Origin: an uncultured Flavobacteriales bacterium | Lineage (GTDB): Bacteria > Bacteroidota > Bacteroidia > CAIKAF01 | DNA: 64,000 nt | Reading direction: 5' to 3' | Assembly: GCA_903825395.1 (NCBI GenBank) | Contig: CAIKAF010000007.1 | Location: 24,987 to 88,986, forward strand | Part shown: positions 54,231 through 62,037 of the stretch, one piece after another | Layout of the letters: every line of letters begins with the position of its first letter | How positions within the stretch are numbered: the stretch's first letter is position 1 | Notes under the pieces: generated by a model | Told to the model about the DNA's origin: nothing | What the model saw: only the letters and a program-made list of their open reading frames with translations | Databases searched by the model: none | Translations under genes and position numbers: made by a program

Positions 54231-55385
54231 TCAAGGTATATTGCGCAGAAGGGCTGTAGCCTCCTCAAGAATTTCAACAGGTTTGGCAAAACAGGCGCGA
54301 AGAAGACCTGTATTTCTTCCATCAGCATAAAAGGGACTCATTGGAATCAGAGCAATTCCTTTTTCTTGGCAAAGCCATTCTGCTGCCTCTAAATCGCCAT
54401 AGCCTTGCAGTCTTTTTGGAACCTTCAACAATTGGAAATAGGTGCCTCGACAAGGCATCAATCCCCATGAGCTGCCTTGCAGTCCTGCGCGAAAGACATC
54501 TCGAAGACCTTGGTAAAAAGCACCCAGCTGTTCATGGTGTTCGGGATTCTGCATCATTCGGTGGAAGGTATATTGACTGGCGCTGTGCACAGCAAACACC
54601 TGATATTGATGAATTTTTCTAAATTCCTTCATGATGCCAGCTCCGGCCACGGCATAACCCAATTTAAACCCAGTGGCATGATAGGTTTTACCAAAGGAAG
54701 AGACAACTATGCTTCTGTGCTTTAATACTGGATCTTGAAGTACGCTGAAGTGTATGTCCCCATCAAAAACGATGTGTTCATACACCTCATCGCTGATGAC
54801 AAAGGTGCCTGTGGATTGAATCAATTCTCCCAACTGCCGTAGGTCTTCGGAAGAAAGAATGCTTCCACTGGGATTGTGTGGACTATTTATGACAATGGCT
54901 TTTAAGCCAATAGAAAGTTCAGCTTCCAGTTCATTCCAGGGAATTTCGAAGCCTTCTCCCTGCAATTGAATGGGAACGGGAATACCTCCGTTCAAACAAA
55001 TCGCCGGGTGGTATGAATCATAGGCCGGTTCAAAATAAGCTACTCGATCTCCAGGCTGCACAATCGTAGTAAACGCTGTATATAAGGCTTGAGTACCGCC
55101 GGCGGTTATGGTGATTTCCTCTTGGGGGCTGGCACAAAAATCATAGCGGTGTTCCAATTGCCTAGCGATGTCTTCCCGTAAGGGTAGGTACCCGGGCATG
55201 GGTGCATATTGAAACATTCCCCTTTCGCAGGCTTCATGCAGACCAGCCTGAATTTCAGGCGAAGGAGCAAAGCCGGGGAAGCCTTGTGCTAAATTCAAGG
55301 CCCCATGGGTTTGGGCCAAAGCACTCATATGAGTAAAAATGGTAGTGCCAGCTAGGGGCAATTTAGTCTGAATACTTGGGCTCAA
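54231..55385 (-). CDS. Methionine aminotransferase (class I/II PLP enzyme)
   Basis: A 384-residue PLP-dependent aminotransferase resembling E. coli YbdL, which acts on methionine and aromatic amino acids. It has LNLAQGFPGFAPSPEI at the start, TAGGTQALY, the FEPAYDSYHP segment, INSPHNPSG, the VISDEVYEHIVFDG block and the PLP-binding Lys in SFGKTYHATGFKLGY. The ATG at 55385 overlaps the radA stop by 4 bases, so they are co-translated. A role in the methionine salvage cycle (last step) is plausible because YbdL-like enzymes do this. No other salvage gene is nearby. Confidence 0.9.
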   Translation of the reverse strand: MSPSIQTKLPLAGTTIFTHMSALAQTHGALNLAQGFPGFAPSPEIQAGLHEACERGMFQYAPMPGYLPLREDIARQLEHRYDFCASPQEEITITAGGTQALYTAFTTIVQPGDRVAYFEPAYDSYHPAICLNGGIPVPIQLQGEGFEIPWNELEAELSIGLKAIVINSPHNPSGSILSSEDLRQLGELIQSTGTFVISDEVYEHIVFDGDIHFSVLQDPVLKHRSIVVSSFGKTYHATGFKLGYAVAGAGIMKEFRKIHQYQVFAVHSASQYTFHRMMQNPEHHEQLGAFYQGLRDVFRAGLQGSSWGLMPCRGTYFQLLKVPKRLQGYGDLEAAEWLCQEKGIALIPMSPFYADGRNTGLLRACFAKPVEILEEATALLRNIP

Positions 55386-56752
55386 GGTGAAAATAACTGA
55401 TGGTAAAGTTGGCCTATACGGTCTATTCCTTTTAAGGCAATGCTATACTGCTGCACATTTAAACCTTTAAGGTTATAACTTGGCAGAAAGAGGGTTTTGA
55501 AACCTAGTTTTTCTGCTTCGTTTATCCGAGATTCAATACGGTTCACCGGTCGAATTTCTCCGGTTAGTCCGACCTCACCGCTAAAAGCTGTTTTCCCCCC
55601 TATAGGCTGATCTTCAGCGGAACTTAGAATAGCAGCCATAATGGCTAAGTCTAGCGCAGGGTCTTCAATTCGAATGCCTCCTGTTAAATTTAAAAAGACA
55701 TCTTTGCTTCCTAAAGAAAATCCACACCGCTTTTCGAGTACGGCCAGCAACATATTTAATCTGCGCAAATCAAATCCTGTGGCTGAGCGTTGAGGGGTCC
55801 CATATACAGCAGAGCTCACCAAGGCCTGTGTTTCCAGAACCAGAGGTCGGATGCCTTCCATTACAATTCCATGCGAAGTTCCGGAAAGTTCAAGCGCATG
55901 CTCACTGAACAAGGCCCCTGAAGGATCATGTACAGGATGCAATCCCTGTTGATTCATCTCAAAAATCCCAATTTCAGATGCAGGGCCAAACCGATTTTTC
56001 TGAGCCCGAAGGATACGAAATACATGATTGCGGTCACCCTCAAACTGAAGCACAACATCAACCATGTGCTCAAGTACTTTAGGCCCGGCAAGCTGCCCAT
56101 CTTTTGTGATATGACCAATTAATAGAACGGGAGTGCCGGATTCTTTGGCAAACTTCAACAGCATTGAAGCACTTTCTCTGACCTGAGATACGGATCCGGG
56201 TGGAGAGTCTAAGGCCTCACTTTGCAAAGTCTGTATGGAATCTACAATTAGGAAATCTGGATTTTCTTTAACCGCGGTGGCAACGATTTGTTCTACCCAT
56301 GTTTCTGTAAGTAAACGACCATGATTTGTGGCTAGGCTTCCCTCTAGGATGCGGTCTGCCCGGTTTTTAATCTGGGGCGCACTTTCTTCTCCCGAAACAT
56401 ACAGTACTTTTTTGGGATTCATTCCCAAGGTGGTTTGCAGCAATAGGGTGGACTTGCCTATACCGGGCTCGCCTCCGAGTAAAATAAGGGACCCAGGAAA
56501 TAGGCCTCCGCCTAAAACCCGATCAAATTCCGATAAAGAAGTAGAAAGCCGAGCCTCATTGTCAACGGTTGTAATCTCATCAAAGGATAAGGCTTTTGAA
56601 GGGCTTAAGGCATGGGAGCCACCCGAGGGCGGCCGGTGCAGCACTTCCTCCACCAAGGTATTCCAGGACTTACAAGAAACACATTGTCCTGACCATTTGG
56701 CATAGGTAGATCCGCAGGATTGGCAAACAAAGGCAACCTTTGGTTTGGCCAT
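55382..56752 (-). CDS. radA: DNA repair protein RadA
   Basis: A RecA-like ATPase that promotes branch migration in recombination. The 456-residue protein starts with a C4 zinc finger (FVCQSCGSTYAKWSGQCVSCKSW), then the ATPase core with Walker A GGEPGIGKSTL, Walker B-like LIVDSIQT, and the RadA-specific KNRFG motif (QKNRFGPASEIGIFEM). The C-terminal Lon-like domain follows (GGIRIEDPALDLAIMAAILSSAED, FSGEVGLTGEIRPV). It overlaps the aminotransferase gene by 4 bases and starts 3 bases before the lipoprotein gene ends on the minus strand, so the three form one transcript. Confidence 0.96.
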   Translation of the reverse strand: MAKPKVAFVCQSCGSTYAKWSGQCVSCKSWNTLVEEVLHRPPSGGSHALSPSKALSFDEITTVDNEARLSTSLSEFDRVLGGGLFPGSLILLGGEPGIGKSTLLLQTTLGMNPKKVLYVSGEESAPQIKNRADRILEGSLATNHGRLLTETWVEQIVATAVKENPDFLIVDSIQTLQSEALDSPPGSVSQVRESASMLLKFAKESGTPVLLIGHITKDGQLAGPKVLEHMVDVVLQFEGDRNHVFRILRAQKNRFGPASEIGIFEMNQQGLHPVHDPSGALFSEHALELSGTSHGIVMEGIRPLVLETQALVSSAVYGTPQRSATGFDLRRLNMLLAVLEKRCGFSLGSKDVFLNLTGGIRIEDPALDLAIMAAILSSAEDQPIGGKTAFSGEVGLTGEIRPVNRIESRINEAEKLGFKTLFLPSYNLKGLNVQQYSIALKGIDRIGQLYHQLFSP

Positions 56753-56755
56753 GAA

Positions 56756-57196
56756 TTATTGCGGTCCTTCTTCGATTCGAACGAAATCCAGCTGTGTAAC
56801 AGAACGGTCGGATGAACCGCCTGCATATTCGTTGGTGCTAATAACCAACACATCGTCGTCACACCTATGTATTACGTATTCGGCGGCAATCATTCCTGAC
56901 CCTGCTCCTGCAATGGTTTGAGTTAGATAATTGATGGTCAAAACTCGGTGAGAAACCTCGGCACGTAAAGTATAGGTTCCTGAATCAGAAACATTGGTGT
57001 ACGGATTGTAATATTCCACTCCGCCATTGGGATAAAATCTCAATTCAAAGGGAGGGTAGGAGGGGTGCACTTCCCATAGACGCCAACGCCCTAATAATTG
57101 TTCTTCGGTATCTCCTAAACAGGAAGATAGCGAAACAGCAACCAAGCCTAAAAGTATAGCGGAAATGCGAATTGGAGAATTGAAAAATCTGCGCAT
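56756..57196 (-). CDS. Small lipoprotein with lipocalin-like body
   Basis: A 146-residue lipoprotein. The ATG at 57196 gives a lipoprotein signal peptide with lipobox LSSC (about residue 26). The mature part (LLGRWRLWEVHPSYPPFELRFYPNGGVEYYN, then SDSGTYTLRAEVSHRVLTINY) has the look of the lipocalin-like or DUF4488 type in Bacteroidota, a small beta-barrel. The role is unknown. It lies 3 bases upstream of radA and about 60 bases after rfaE2 on the minus strand. Confidence 0.7.
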   Translation of the reverse strand: MRRFFNSPIRISAILLGLVAVSLSSCLGDTEEQLLGRWRLWEVHPSYPPFELRFYPNGGVEYYNPYTNVSDSGTYTLRAEVSHRVLTINYLTQTIAGAGSGMIAAEYVIHRCDDDVLVISTNEYAGGSSDRSVTQLDFVRIEEGPQ

Positions 57197-57257
57197 GGAA
57201 TAGAATTGAACGTACCAAGGGTAAAGGTACATAAAATTATATTGTTTTTTGGCCCTT

Positions 57258-57713
57258 CTATTGGTCTTTTTCTGAAATGGATTTCAGGATTTGGGTAGTG
57301 GATTGGTTGGGAATAAGGGGGACGATAACGATTTCTCCGCCATTTTTCTTGATAAAATCTGCCCCAACAACATCGGTTGCCAAGTAGTCGCCACCTTTCA
57401 CAAGCACCTGAGGATTTAAATTCCGAATCAGCTCCAAGGGGGTATCTTCTTCAAAAGGAATGACCATGTCCACGACGCGCAGGGCTTCCAATAATTTTTG
57501 TCGCTCTTGCAGCGGGCGTATCGGTCTGCTAAGGCCTTTTAACCGCCGTATAGAGTCATCTGAATTTAGACCCACCACCAATTTGTCTCCCAATTTTGAA
57601 GCGGCTTCCAACAGGCTGAGGTGGCCGGAATGGAGCAGGTCAAAACAGCCATTGGTAAAGACAATGCGGAGCCCATTCTGTTTCCAAAGATCAATGGTTT
57701 CTAGGAATGCCAT
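57258..57713 (-). CDS. rfaE2: D-glycero-beta-D-manno-heptose 1-phosphate adenylyltransferase
   Basis: Attaches AMP to heptose-1-phosphate, making ADP-heptose for lipopolysaccharide core. The 151-residue protein is the free-standing C-terminal half of HldE: FTNGCFDLLHSGHLSLLEAA with the HxGH nucleotide-binding motif, VVGLNSDDSIRRLKG, EALRVVDMVIPFEEDTP and LVKGGDYLATDVVG. The kinase half must be elsewhere in the genome. It starts 10 bases after the flippase-like gene on the minus strand. Confidence 0.94.
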   Translation of the reverse strand: MAFLETIDLWKQNGLRIVFTNGCFDLLHSGHLSLLEAASKLGDKLVVGLNSDDSIRRLKGLSRPIRPLQERQKLLEALRVVDMVIPFEEDTPLELIRNLNPQVLVKGGDYLATDVVGADFIKKNGGEIVIVPLIPNQSTTQILKSISEKDQ

Positions 57714-57723
57714 TTTTTAGTTT

Positions 57724-58773
57724 TTAAACCGATTTTTTACGTGCTTGGTTGTAAATTGGTGCTACAACAAGACTTATGGAGCCGGCAATCAAAACCAAAA
57801 GAGTCTGTGCTGCCCAAATAATCCAACCCAAAGCCAAACCCTGCCCTTGAGGAATACCTCCCAAATGCGGTAAGGCCAAAACAGCGGCTACAATCACCGG
57901 AAACGCACCAACTCCGCCGGGAACTAAAATGATGGCAATTGAGCCGGCCGCCATGATGGCCAATGGAGGCAATGGGCCGCTAGAATCAATGTGGGCTAAT
58001 GCGGGAAAACAGGCCCAGGTCATAAAATAATAAAGTCCCCAAATCCCTAAGGTATATCCCCAAAAGGCCGCCTTTTCCTTCACAAGAACAACCGATTTTA
58101 ATCCATCCCAAAATCCTTTGGCAATGTCTAGTGCCTTTTTGTAAAATGAGGATAATTTTGGATGTAATCTAAAAAGGAAAAGCAAAACCGCTAAGAGTGC
58201 CAGGCCAATACCCACGGCCATCCATAATGGAAATCCGGAGTCGGTCTTTTCTGTTTGACCGCCGCCCGTTGAGGCTAACGCTTCTCGTATGGAATCCAAA
58301 TACGGAAGTTGAACCAAAAAGGCAGTTATCATGAACAGCAGCAGCATGATTAAATCCACGGCCCGCTCGGCTACCACCGACCCCAAACCTTTATCCATGG
58401 GAACTTTTTCGAATCGGTTTAGCATGCCACATCGGGTAATTTCCCCCAACCTCGGTACCAGTAAATTGAAAAAATACATGTTCATAACCGCAAAAAAAGA
58501 ATTGGCAACGCTGGGATAATATCCATTCACTTTCAACAATAGCCTCCACCGAAGTGCCCTTAGATAATGGCTAACAAGTCCCAAACCAATAGAAAATGCA
58601 AGCCAACCATATTCGGCTTCACGCAATGAGGCCTGAAATTGGATTTTGTCTTCAGGCTTCATGCTAATCCAGAACCACACAACAATTCCGATTCCAAGAC
58701 TTAGAAAAAATAAAATTTTTATGACCTCAATGGTTTTTTTTGTTGAGGTCGATGTTCTTGGTTCGGTTGTCAT
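57724..58773 (-). CDS. Lysylphosphatidylglycerol-synthase-like membrane protein
   Basis: A 349-residue integral membrane protein of the LPG_synthase_TM (UPF0104) family, with about eight hydrophobic segments. It has the family phrase LRALRWRLLLKVNGYYPS near the start and PGGVGAFPVIVAAVLALP near the end, both typical. It lacks the cytoplasmic catalytic domain of true MprF, so it probably moves a lipid or a polyprenyl-linked molecule. It ends 10 bases before rfaE2 on the minus strand, possibly linking it to envelope lipid assembly. Substrate unknown. Confidence 0.8.
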   Translation of the reverse strand: MTTEPRTSTSTKKTIEVIKILFFLSLGIGIVVWFWISMKPEDKIQFQASLREAEYGWLAFSIGLGLVSHYLRALRWRLLLKVNGYYPSVANSFFAVMNMYFFNLLVPRLGEITRCGMLNRFEKVPMDKGLGSVVAERAVDLIMLLLFMITAFLVQLPYLDSIREALASTGGGQTEKTDSGFPLWMAVGIGLALLAVLLFLFRLHPKLSSFYKKALDIAKGFWDGLKSVVLVKEKAAFWGYTLGIWGLYYFMTWACFPALAHIDSSGPLPPLAIMAAGSIAIILVPGGVGAFPVIVAAVLALPHLGGIPQGQGLALGWIIWAAQTLLVLIAGSISLVVAPIYNQARKKSV

Positions 58774-58803
58774 ACGTGCAAAAATACAAGCCTTAGATTA
58801 ATT

Positions 58804-59649
58804 CTAGGCCAAAATAAAATTGTCAATTAATCGAGTGGCGCCAGAATAAAAGGCAATCAACACCACCGCTTTGCCTTCATTTGGCCAATCTGTTAGTTGG
58901 CGCAACGACTTCTGTTCTGCTAACTCAACATATTCTACCCGAATGGATGGCAAGGTTTGGCAAAAAACCAAAAATTGAGATTTCCAGGTTTCAAACGACA
59001 TAGTACGATGTACTTCTTGAAGGCGCATTAATTGCTGTGCCACAAAAGAGGCTTGTTGGTGTTCTGCCACACTAAGCCGTCGGTTGCGTGAACTCATGGC
59101 CAAACCACTCTCTTCCCGAAGGGTAGGCGCACCTGTAATCTGAAGGGCAGGGAAGTGCTGCCTCCCAAGTTCCTGAACCACCATGAATTGCTGGTAGTCT
59201 TTCAGCCCCAAAACAACTTCAGCAGGCTCAATATCCTTAAACAGGCGATACAGCACATTGGCTACACCTTGAAAATGACCCGGCCGAAACGCCCCCTCCA
59301 ATCGCTCTTCCAATTCTCCCAAATCAAAGTGCTCAACTGCAATTCCTTCTGGATATACCTGATTGTATTCAGGCATATATACGGCATCGCAGCAAGCATG
59401 TTGCAACATATGTAAGTCAGATTCCGGAGTCTTTGGATACGCTGCTAAATCGCCCGCATGATTAAACTGCAAAGGATTAATGAAAATGGAACTCAAGACG
59501 GTTCTGCCTCGGTGCAAAGCCAATTCAATTAAACTCATATGACCGGCATGCAATGCCCCCATAGTGGGAACAAAAGTAATTCCCTTGGCCTGATTGGAAG
59601 ATTGAGATTTCCAAGCCAATAAATCCTCTCGTTTCGTTATGATTTCCAC
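58804..59649 (-). CDS. panC: Pantothenate synthetase
   Basis: Joins pantoate and beta-alanine with ATP, the last step of pantothenate synthesis. The 281-residue protein shows FVPTMGALHAGHMSLIELA with the HxGH motif, IFINPLQFNHAGDLAAYP, HFQGVANVLYRLFKDIEP, GLKDYQQFMVVQ and SSRNRRLS. All are standard. Divergent from the GT5 gene across 173 bases. panC next to a starch-synthase-like gene is a recurring Bacteroidota pair. panB and panD are not in this window. Confidence 0.96.
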   Translation of the reverse strand: MEIITKREDLLAWKSQSSNQAKGITFVPTMGALHAGHMSLIELALHRGRTVLSSIFINPLQFNHAGDLAAYPKTPESDLHMLQHACCDAVYMPEYNQVYPEGIAVEHFDLGELEERLEGAFRPGHFQGVANVLYRLFKDIEPAEVVLGLKDYQQFMVVQELGRQHFPALQITGAPTLREESGLAMSSRNRRLSVAEHQQASFVAQQLMRLQEVHRTMSFETWKSQFLVFCQTLPSIRVEYVELAEQKSLRQLTDWPNEGKAVVLIAFYSGATRLIDNFILA

Positions 59650-59746
59650 AGGCGTTGATGCTGATTTTCCTTGTTCTAATGAAAAAAAAATTGGAAAAGG
59701 AGTGGCAAAGTAAAGGAAAGGCTTTCAAACCAAGCATTTTTTTCGT

Positions 59747-59754
59747 TAATTTTG
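59747..59754 (+). promoter_or_regulatory. TAnnTTTG box ahead of the GT5 gene
   Basis: TAATTTTG about 70 bases before the ATG at 59823. No good TTTG -33 element. The leader would be about 60 bases. Confidence 0.4.
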
Positions 59755-59822
59755 TAATTGAATTCAACCTTCTGGTTTTGGTTGTGATTCCGTTGAATCA
59801 ACTTCCAGCCGTTACTTTACTT

Positions 59823-60653
59823 ATGGAGAAACGAAAAGTCCTTTTCATTTCACAAGAAATGACCCCTTACCTCGCCACCGGGCGAACGATTTCTGAAATT
59901 TCAAGAAGCTTGCCCCAAGCCGTAATGGACCAAGGGTATGAAATTCGGAATTTTATGCCGAGGTTCGGTTGCATTAACGAACGAAGACATCAATTGCACG
60001 AAGTGATTCGGCTTTCAGGTATGAATATCGTGGTCAATGATATGGATCAGCCACTCATTATCAAAGTGGCTTCCATACCCGCCGCCCGAACTCAGGTGTA
60101 TTTTATAGACAATGAAGAGTACTTTAAACGTAAGCACACCACCCAAGACGAAAAGGGAAATTGCTTCGCCGATAACGATGAACGAGCTATTTTTTTCGCC
60201 CGAGGTGTTTTCGAAACAGTGAAAAAATTGGGCTGGAGTCCCGATATTATTCATTGCCATGGTTGGATGACCTCATTGGTGCCCGTATATTTGAAAAATC
60301 TGTACCACGAAGACCCTCTGTTTCAACATACCAAAGTGGTTCAATCCCTATATTCTACCGATGCTTTCGAGGAAAACCTAAATCCGGAATTCCCCAAAAA
60401 AGTGCTGGCAGAAGACATGCGGGAAGAGCAGTTTAACCCTGAAAATACTAGTTACGAAGCCATTATCAAAGAAAGCCTTCGTTATACCGACGCTGTGGTT
60501 TCCGGAATTGAAAAGGTGTCAGAATCCCTTCTCGATGCTGTAGATAAAACTGAACATCTAACCCATCTGCGTGTTCAAAACCAAGACTCCCTTCCCGATG
60601 CCGTAATAGCCATGTATGAGGATATCCTGGAAAACACCTTCGTAGGGCATTGA
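59823..60653 (+). CDS. Glycogen/starch synthase-like protein, GT5 N-terminal domain only
   Basis: A 276-residue protein matching only the N-terminal catalytic domain (Glyco_transf_5) of glycogen synthase. The ATG at 59823 (MEKRKVLFISQEMTPY) is chosen because the 56 upstream codons are not conserved. Visible blocks are SQEMTPYLATGRTISEISRSLPQA, FMPRFGCIN, EYFKRK, DNDERAIFFARGVFET and PDIIHCHGWMTSLVPVYLKN. The C-terminal GT-B half with the E-x7-E motif is absent, so it may be a partner, regulator or inactive relative rather than a complete synthase. Short versions of this kind are widespread in Bacteroidota, paired with panC as here. Confidence 0.85.
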   Translation: MEKRKVLFISQEMTPYLATGRTISEISRSLPQAVMDQGYEIRNFMPRFGCINERRHQLHEVIRLSGMNIVVNDMDQPLIIKVASIPAARTQVYFIDNEEYFKRKHTTQDEKGNCFADNDERAIFFARGVFETVKKLGWSPDIIHCHGWMTSLVPVYLKNLYHEDPLFQHTKVVQSLYSTDAFEENLNPEFPKKVLAEDMREEQFNPENTSYEAIIKESLRYTDAVVSGIEKVSESLLDAVDKTEHLTHLRVQNQDSLPDAVIAMYEDILENTFVGH

Positions 60654-60675
60654 TCGGATTCCCCTGTATTTTGAT

Positions 60676-62022
60676 ATGAGGCTTTACCCCTTTTCTTTCC
60701 ACTTTGGCATTGCAATTGCCCTCGCTGCTTTGTTGCTCCTGCCCGCATGCGGTACCAATGAGAAGTATGGAATTGATTTGATCCCTCAAGGTTGGAATGA
60801 CTCTTTACAAATGACCGATACACTTACTGTATCGGCGTTTTGCTCTCCCGATGATACACTGCGAATGGATGGGGTTGAATATGGAATACTCGGTCAATTC
60901 GAAGATCCAATTTTTGGAACTACCTCCGCACACCTCTATACCAACTTGTCTGTTGCTTCTCCTGTACAAAGTTACGGGCCTGAACCTGAAATCGACTCCA
61001 TTGTCCTTTTTCTAAAGTTCGCTGATTATTATGGCCGCAATTCCAAACTACGAAGCCTAATGCGATTTGAAGTATTTGAGGTTCTGTCGGATATGCCGGA
61101 ACCGCCGGCTGGGGGGTACAACGCCTACAATACTTCGTTCCCCACCGATGCTCAACCTTTGGGCGTACTTGAAACAGCACCCTTGTTTCCAATCGAAGGC
61201 ACCGAAGGCGCTCTGCTGAAAATCCGCCTAAATCCGAACCTAGGTACTCGATTCCTGCAGGCCGATAGCCTTAATTCATCAAACATTAGAAGCATTTTAA
61301 AAGGTCTGAAGGTCCAAGCTACCTTGCTCAGCCCAGGTTCTGGAAACGGAGCATTGATGCGATTTCAATTGAGCTCTACTGTTTCTGGAATCCGCATTTA
61401 CTACCATACCGCAAATCAAGCCGGGCAAGTGGTCCGAACTACAACCTCTGGTTCAACATCCCTGCACGTAAATGCAGTTACTTACGACCGCACAGCAGCT
61501 CAACCTGATTTGATTCAAAAAATTCAAAATCCACAATTCGATTATTCTCAGGCGCCAAATCTTTACATTCAACCACTTCAAGGCATTCGGATTGCCCTGA
61601 ACATCCCGGGACTGGATTCCCTTAAAAATACAGGTCCCAAAATCGTGAATCGAGCAGAATTGATTATCCCTGTTGCGGAAGAGGCCCCAGAATTTGGACG
61701 ACCTAGTTCACTCATTCTTTATATGCTCAACGATAAAGGCCAATTCCAGCTGCTGCCCGATGTGCTTTTTGCTGACCAATACAATTTGTCTTTATCTACC
61801 TTTTTCGGCGGATTTTACGATGCTGAAAAAAAGGAGTATCGATTCCGAATTACACGGCACATCCATGAAATTTTGAATGGAAGCAATCCCAATAAAACCA
61901 TTTGGTTGGATTATTCCCTTATCAACAAGTCCAGCAGCCTTCCAAGGGTTGTTTTACGCGGCCCAAAAGACCCTCAAAATAAACTCCGAATTGAATTATC
62001 TTTGACCTCAATTCAAGATTAA
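60676..62022 (+). CDS. DUF4270 lipoprotein
   Basis: A 448-residue lipoprotein of the DUF4270 family, restricted to Bacteroidota. Lipobox LPAC near residue 26, then IDLIPQGWNDSLQMTDTLTVSAFCSPDD and LGQFEDPIFGTTSAHLYTNL, the conserved N-terminal blocks, and a long beta-rich body ending in LRIELSLTSIQD. Function unknown. It begins 22 bases after the GT5 gene and ends 15 bases before glmS, so all three may be co-transcribed, though a TAnnTTTG box near its end suggests a second promoter for glmS. Confidence 0.85.
   Translation: MRLYPFSFHFGIAIALAALLLLPACGTNEKYGIDLIPQGWNDSLQMTDTLTVSAFCSPDDTLRMDGVEYGILGQFEDPIFGTTSAHLYTNLSVASPVQSYGPEPEIDSIVLFLKFADYYGRNSKLRSLMRFEVFEVLSDMPEPPAGGYNAYNTSFPTDAQPLGVLETAPLFPIEGTEGALLKIRLNPNLGTRFLQADSLNSSNIRSILKGLKVQATLLSPGSGNGALMRFQLSSTVSGIRIYYHTANQAGQVVRTTTSGSTSLHVNAVTYDRTAAQPDLIQKIQNPQFDYSQAPNLYIQPLQGIRIALNIPGLDSLKNTGPKIVNRAELIIPVAEEAPEFGRPSSLILYMLNDKGQFQLLPDVLFADQYNLSLSTFFGGFYDAEKKEYRFRITRHIHEILNGSNPNKTIWLDYSLINKSSSLPRVVLRGPKDPQNKLRIELSLTSIQD
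61997..62004 (+). promoter_or_regulatory. TAnnTTTG box for glmS inside the DUF4270 gene end
   Basis: TATCTTTG 33 bases before the glmS ATG at 62038. Could give glmS its own transcript. No clear -33 element. Confidence 0.4.
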
Positions 62023-62037
62023 TACCAACAACGAATT

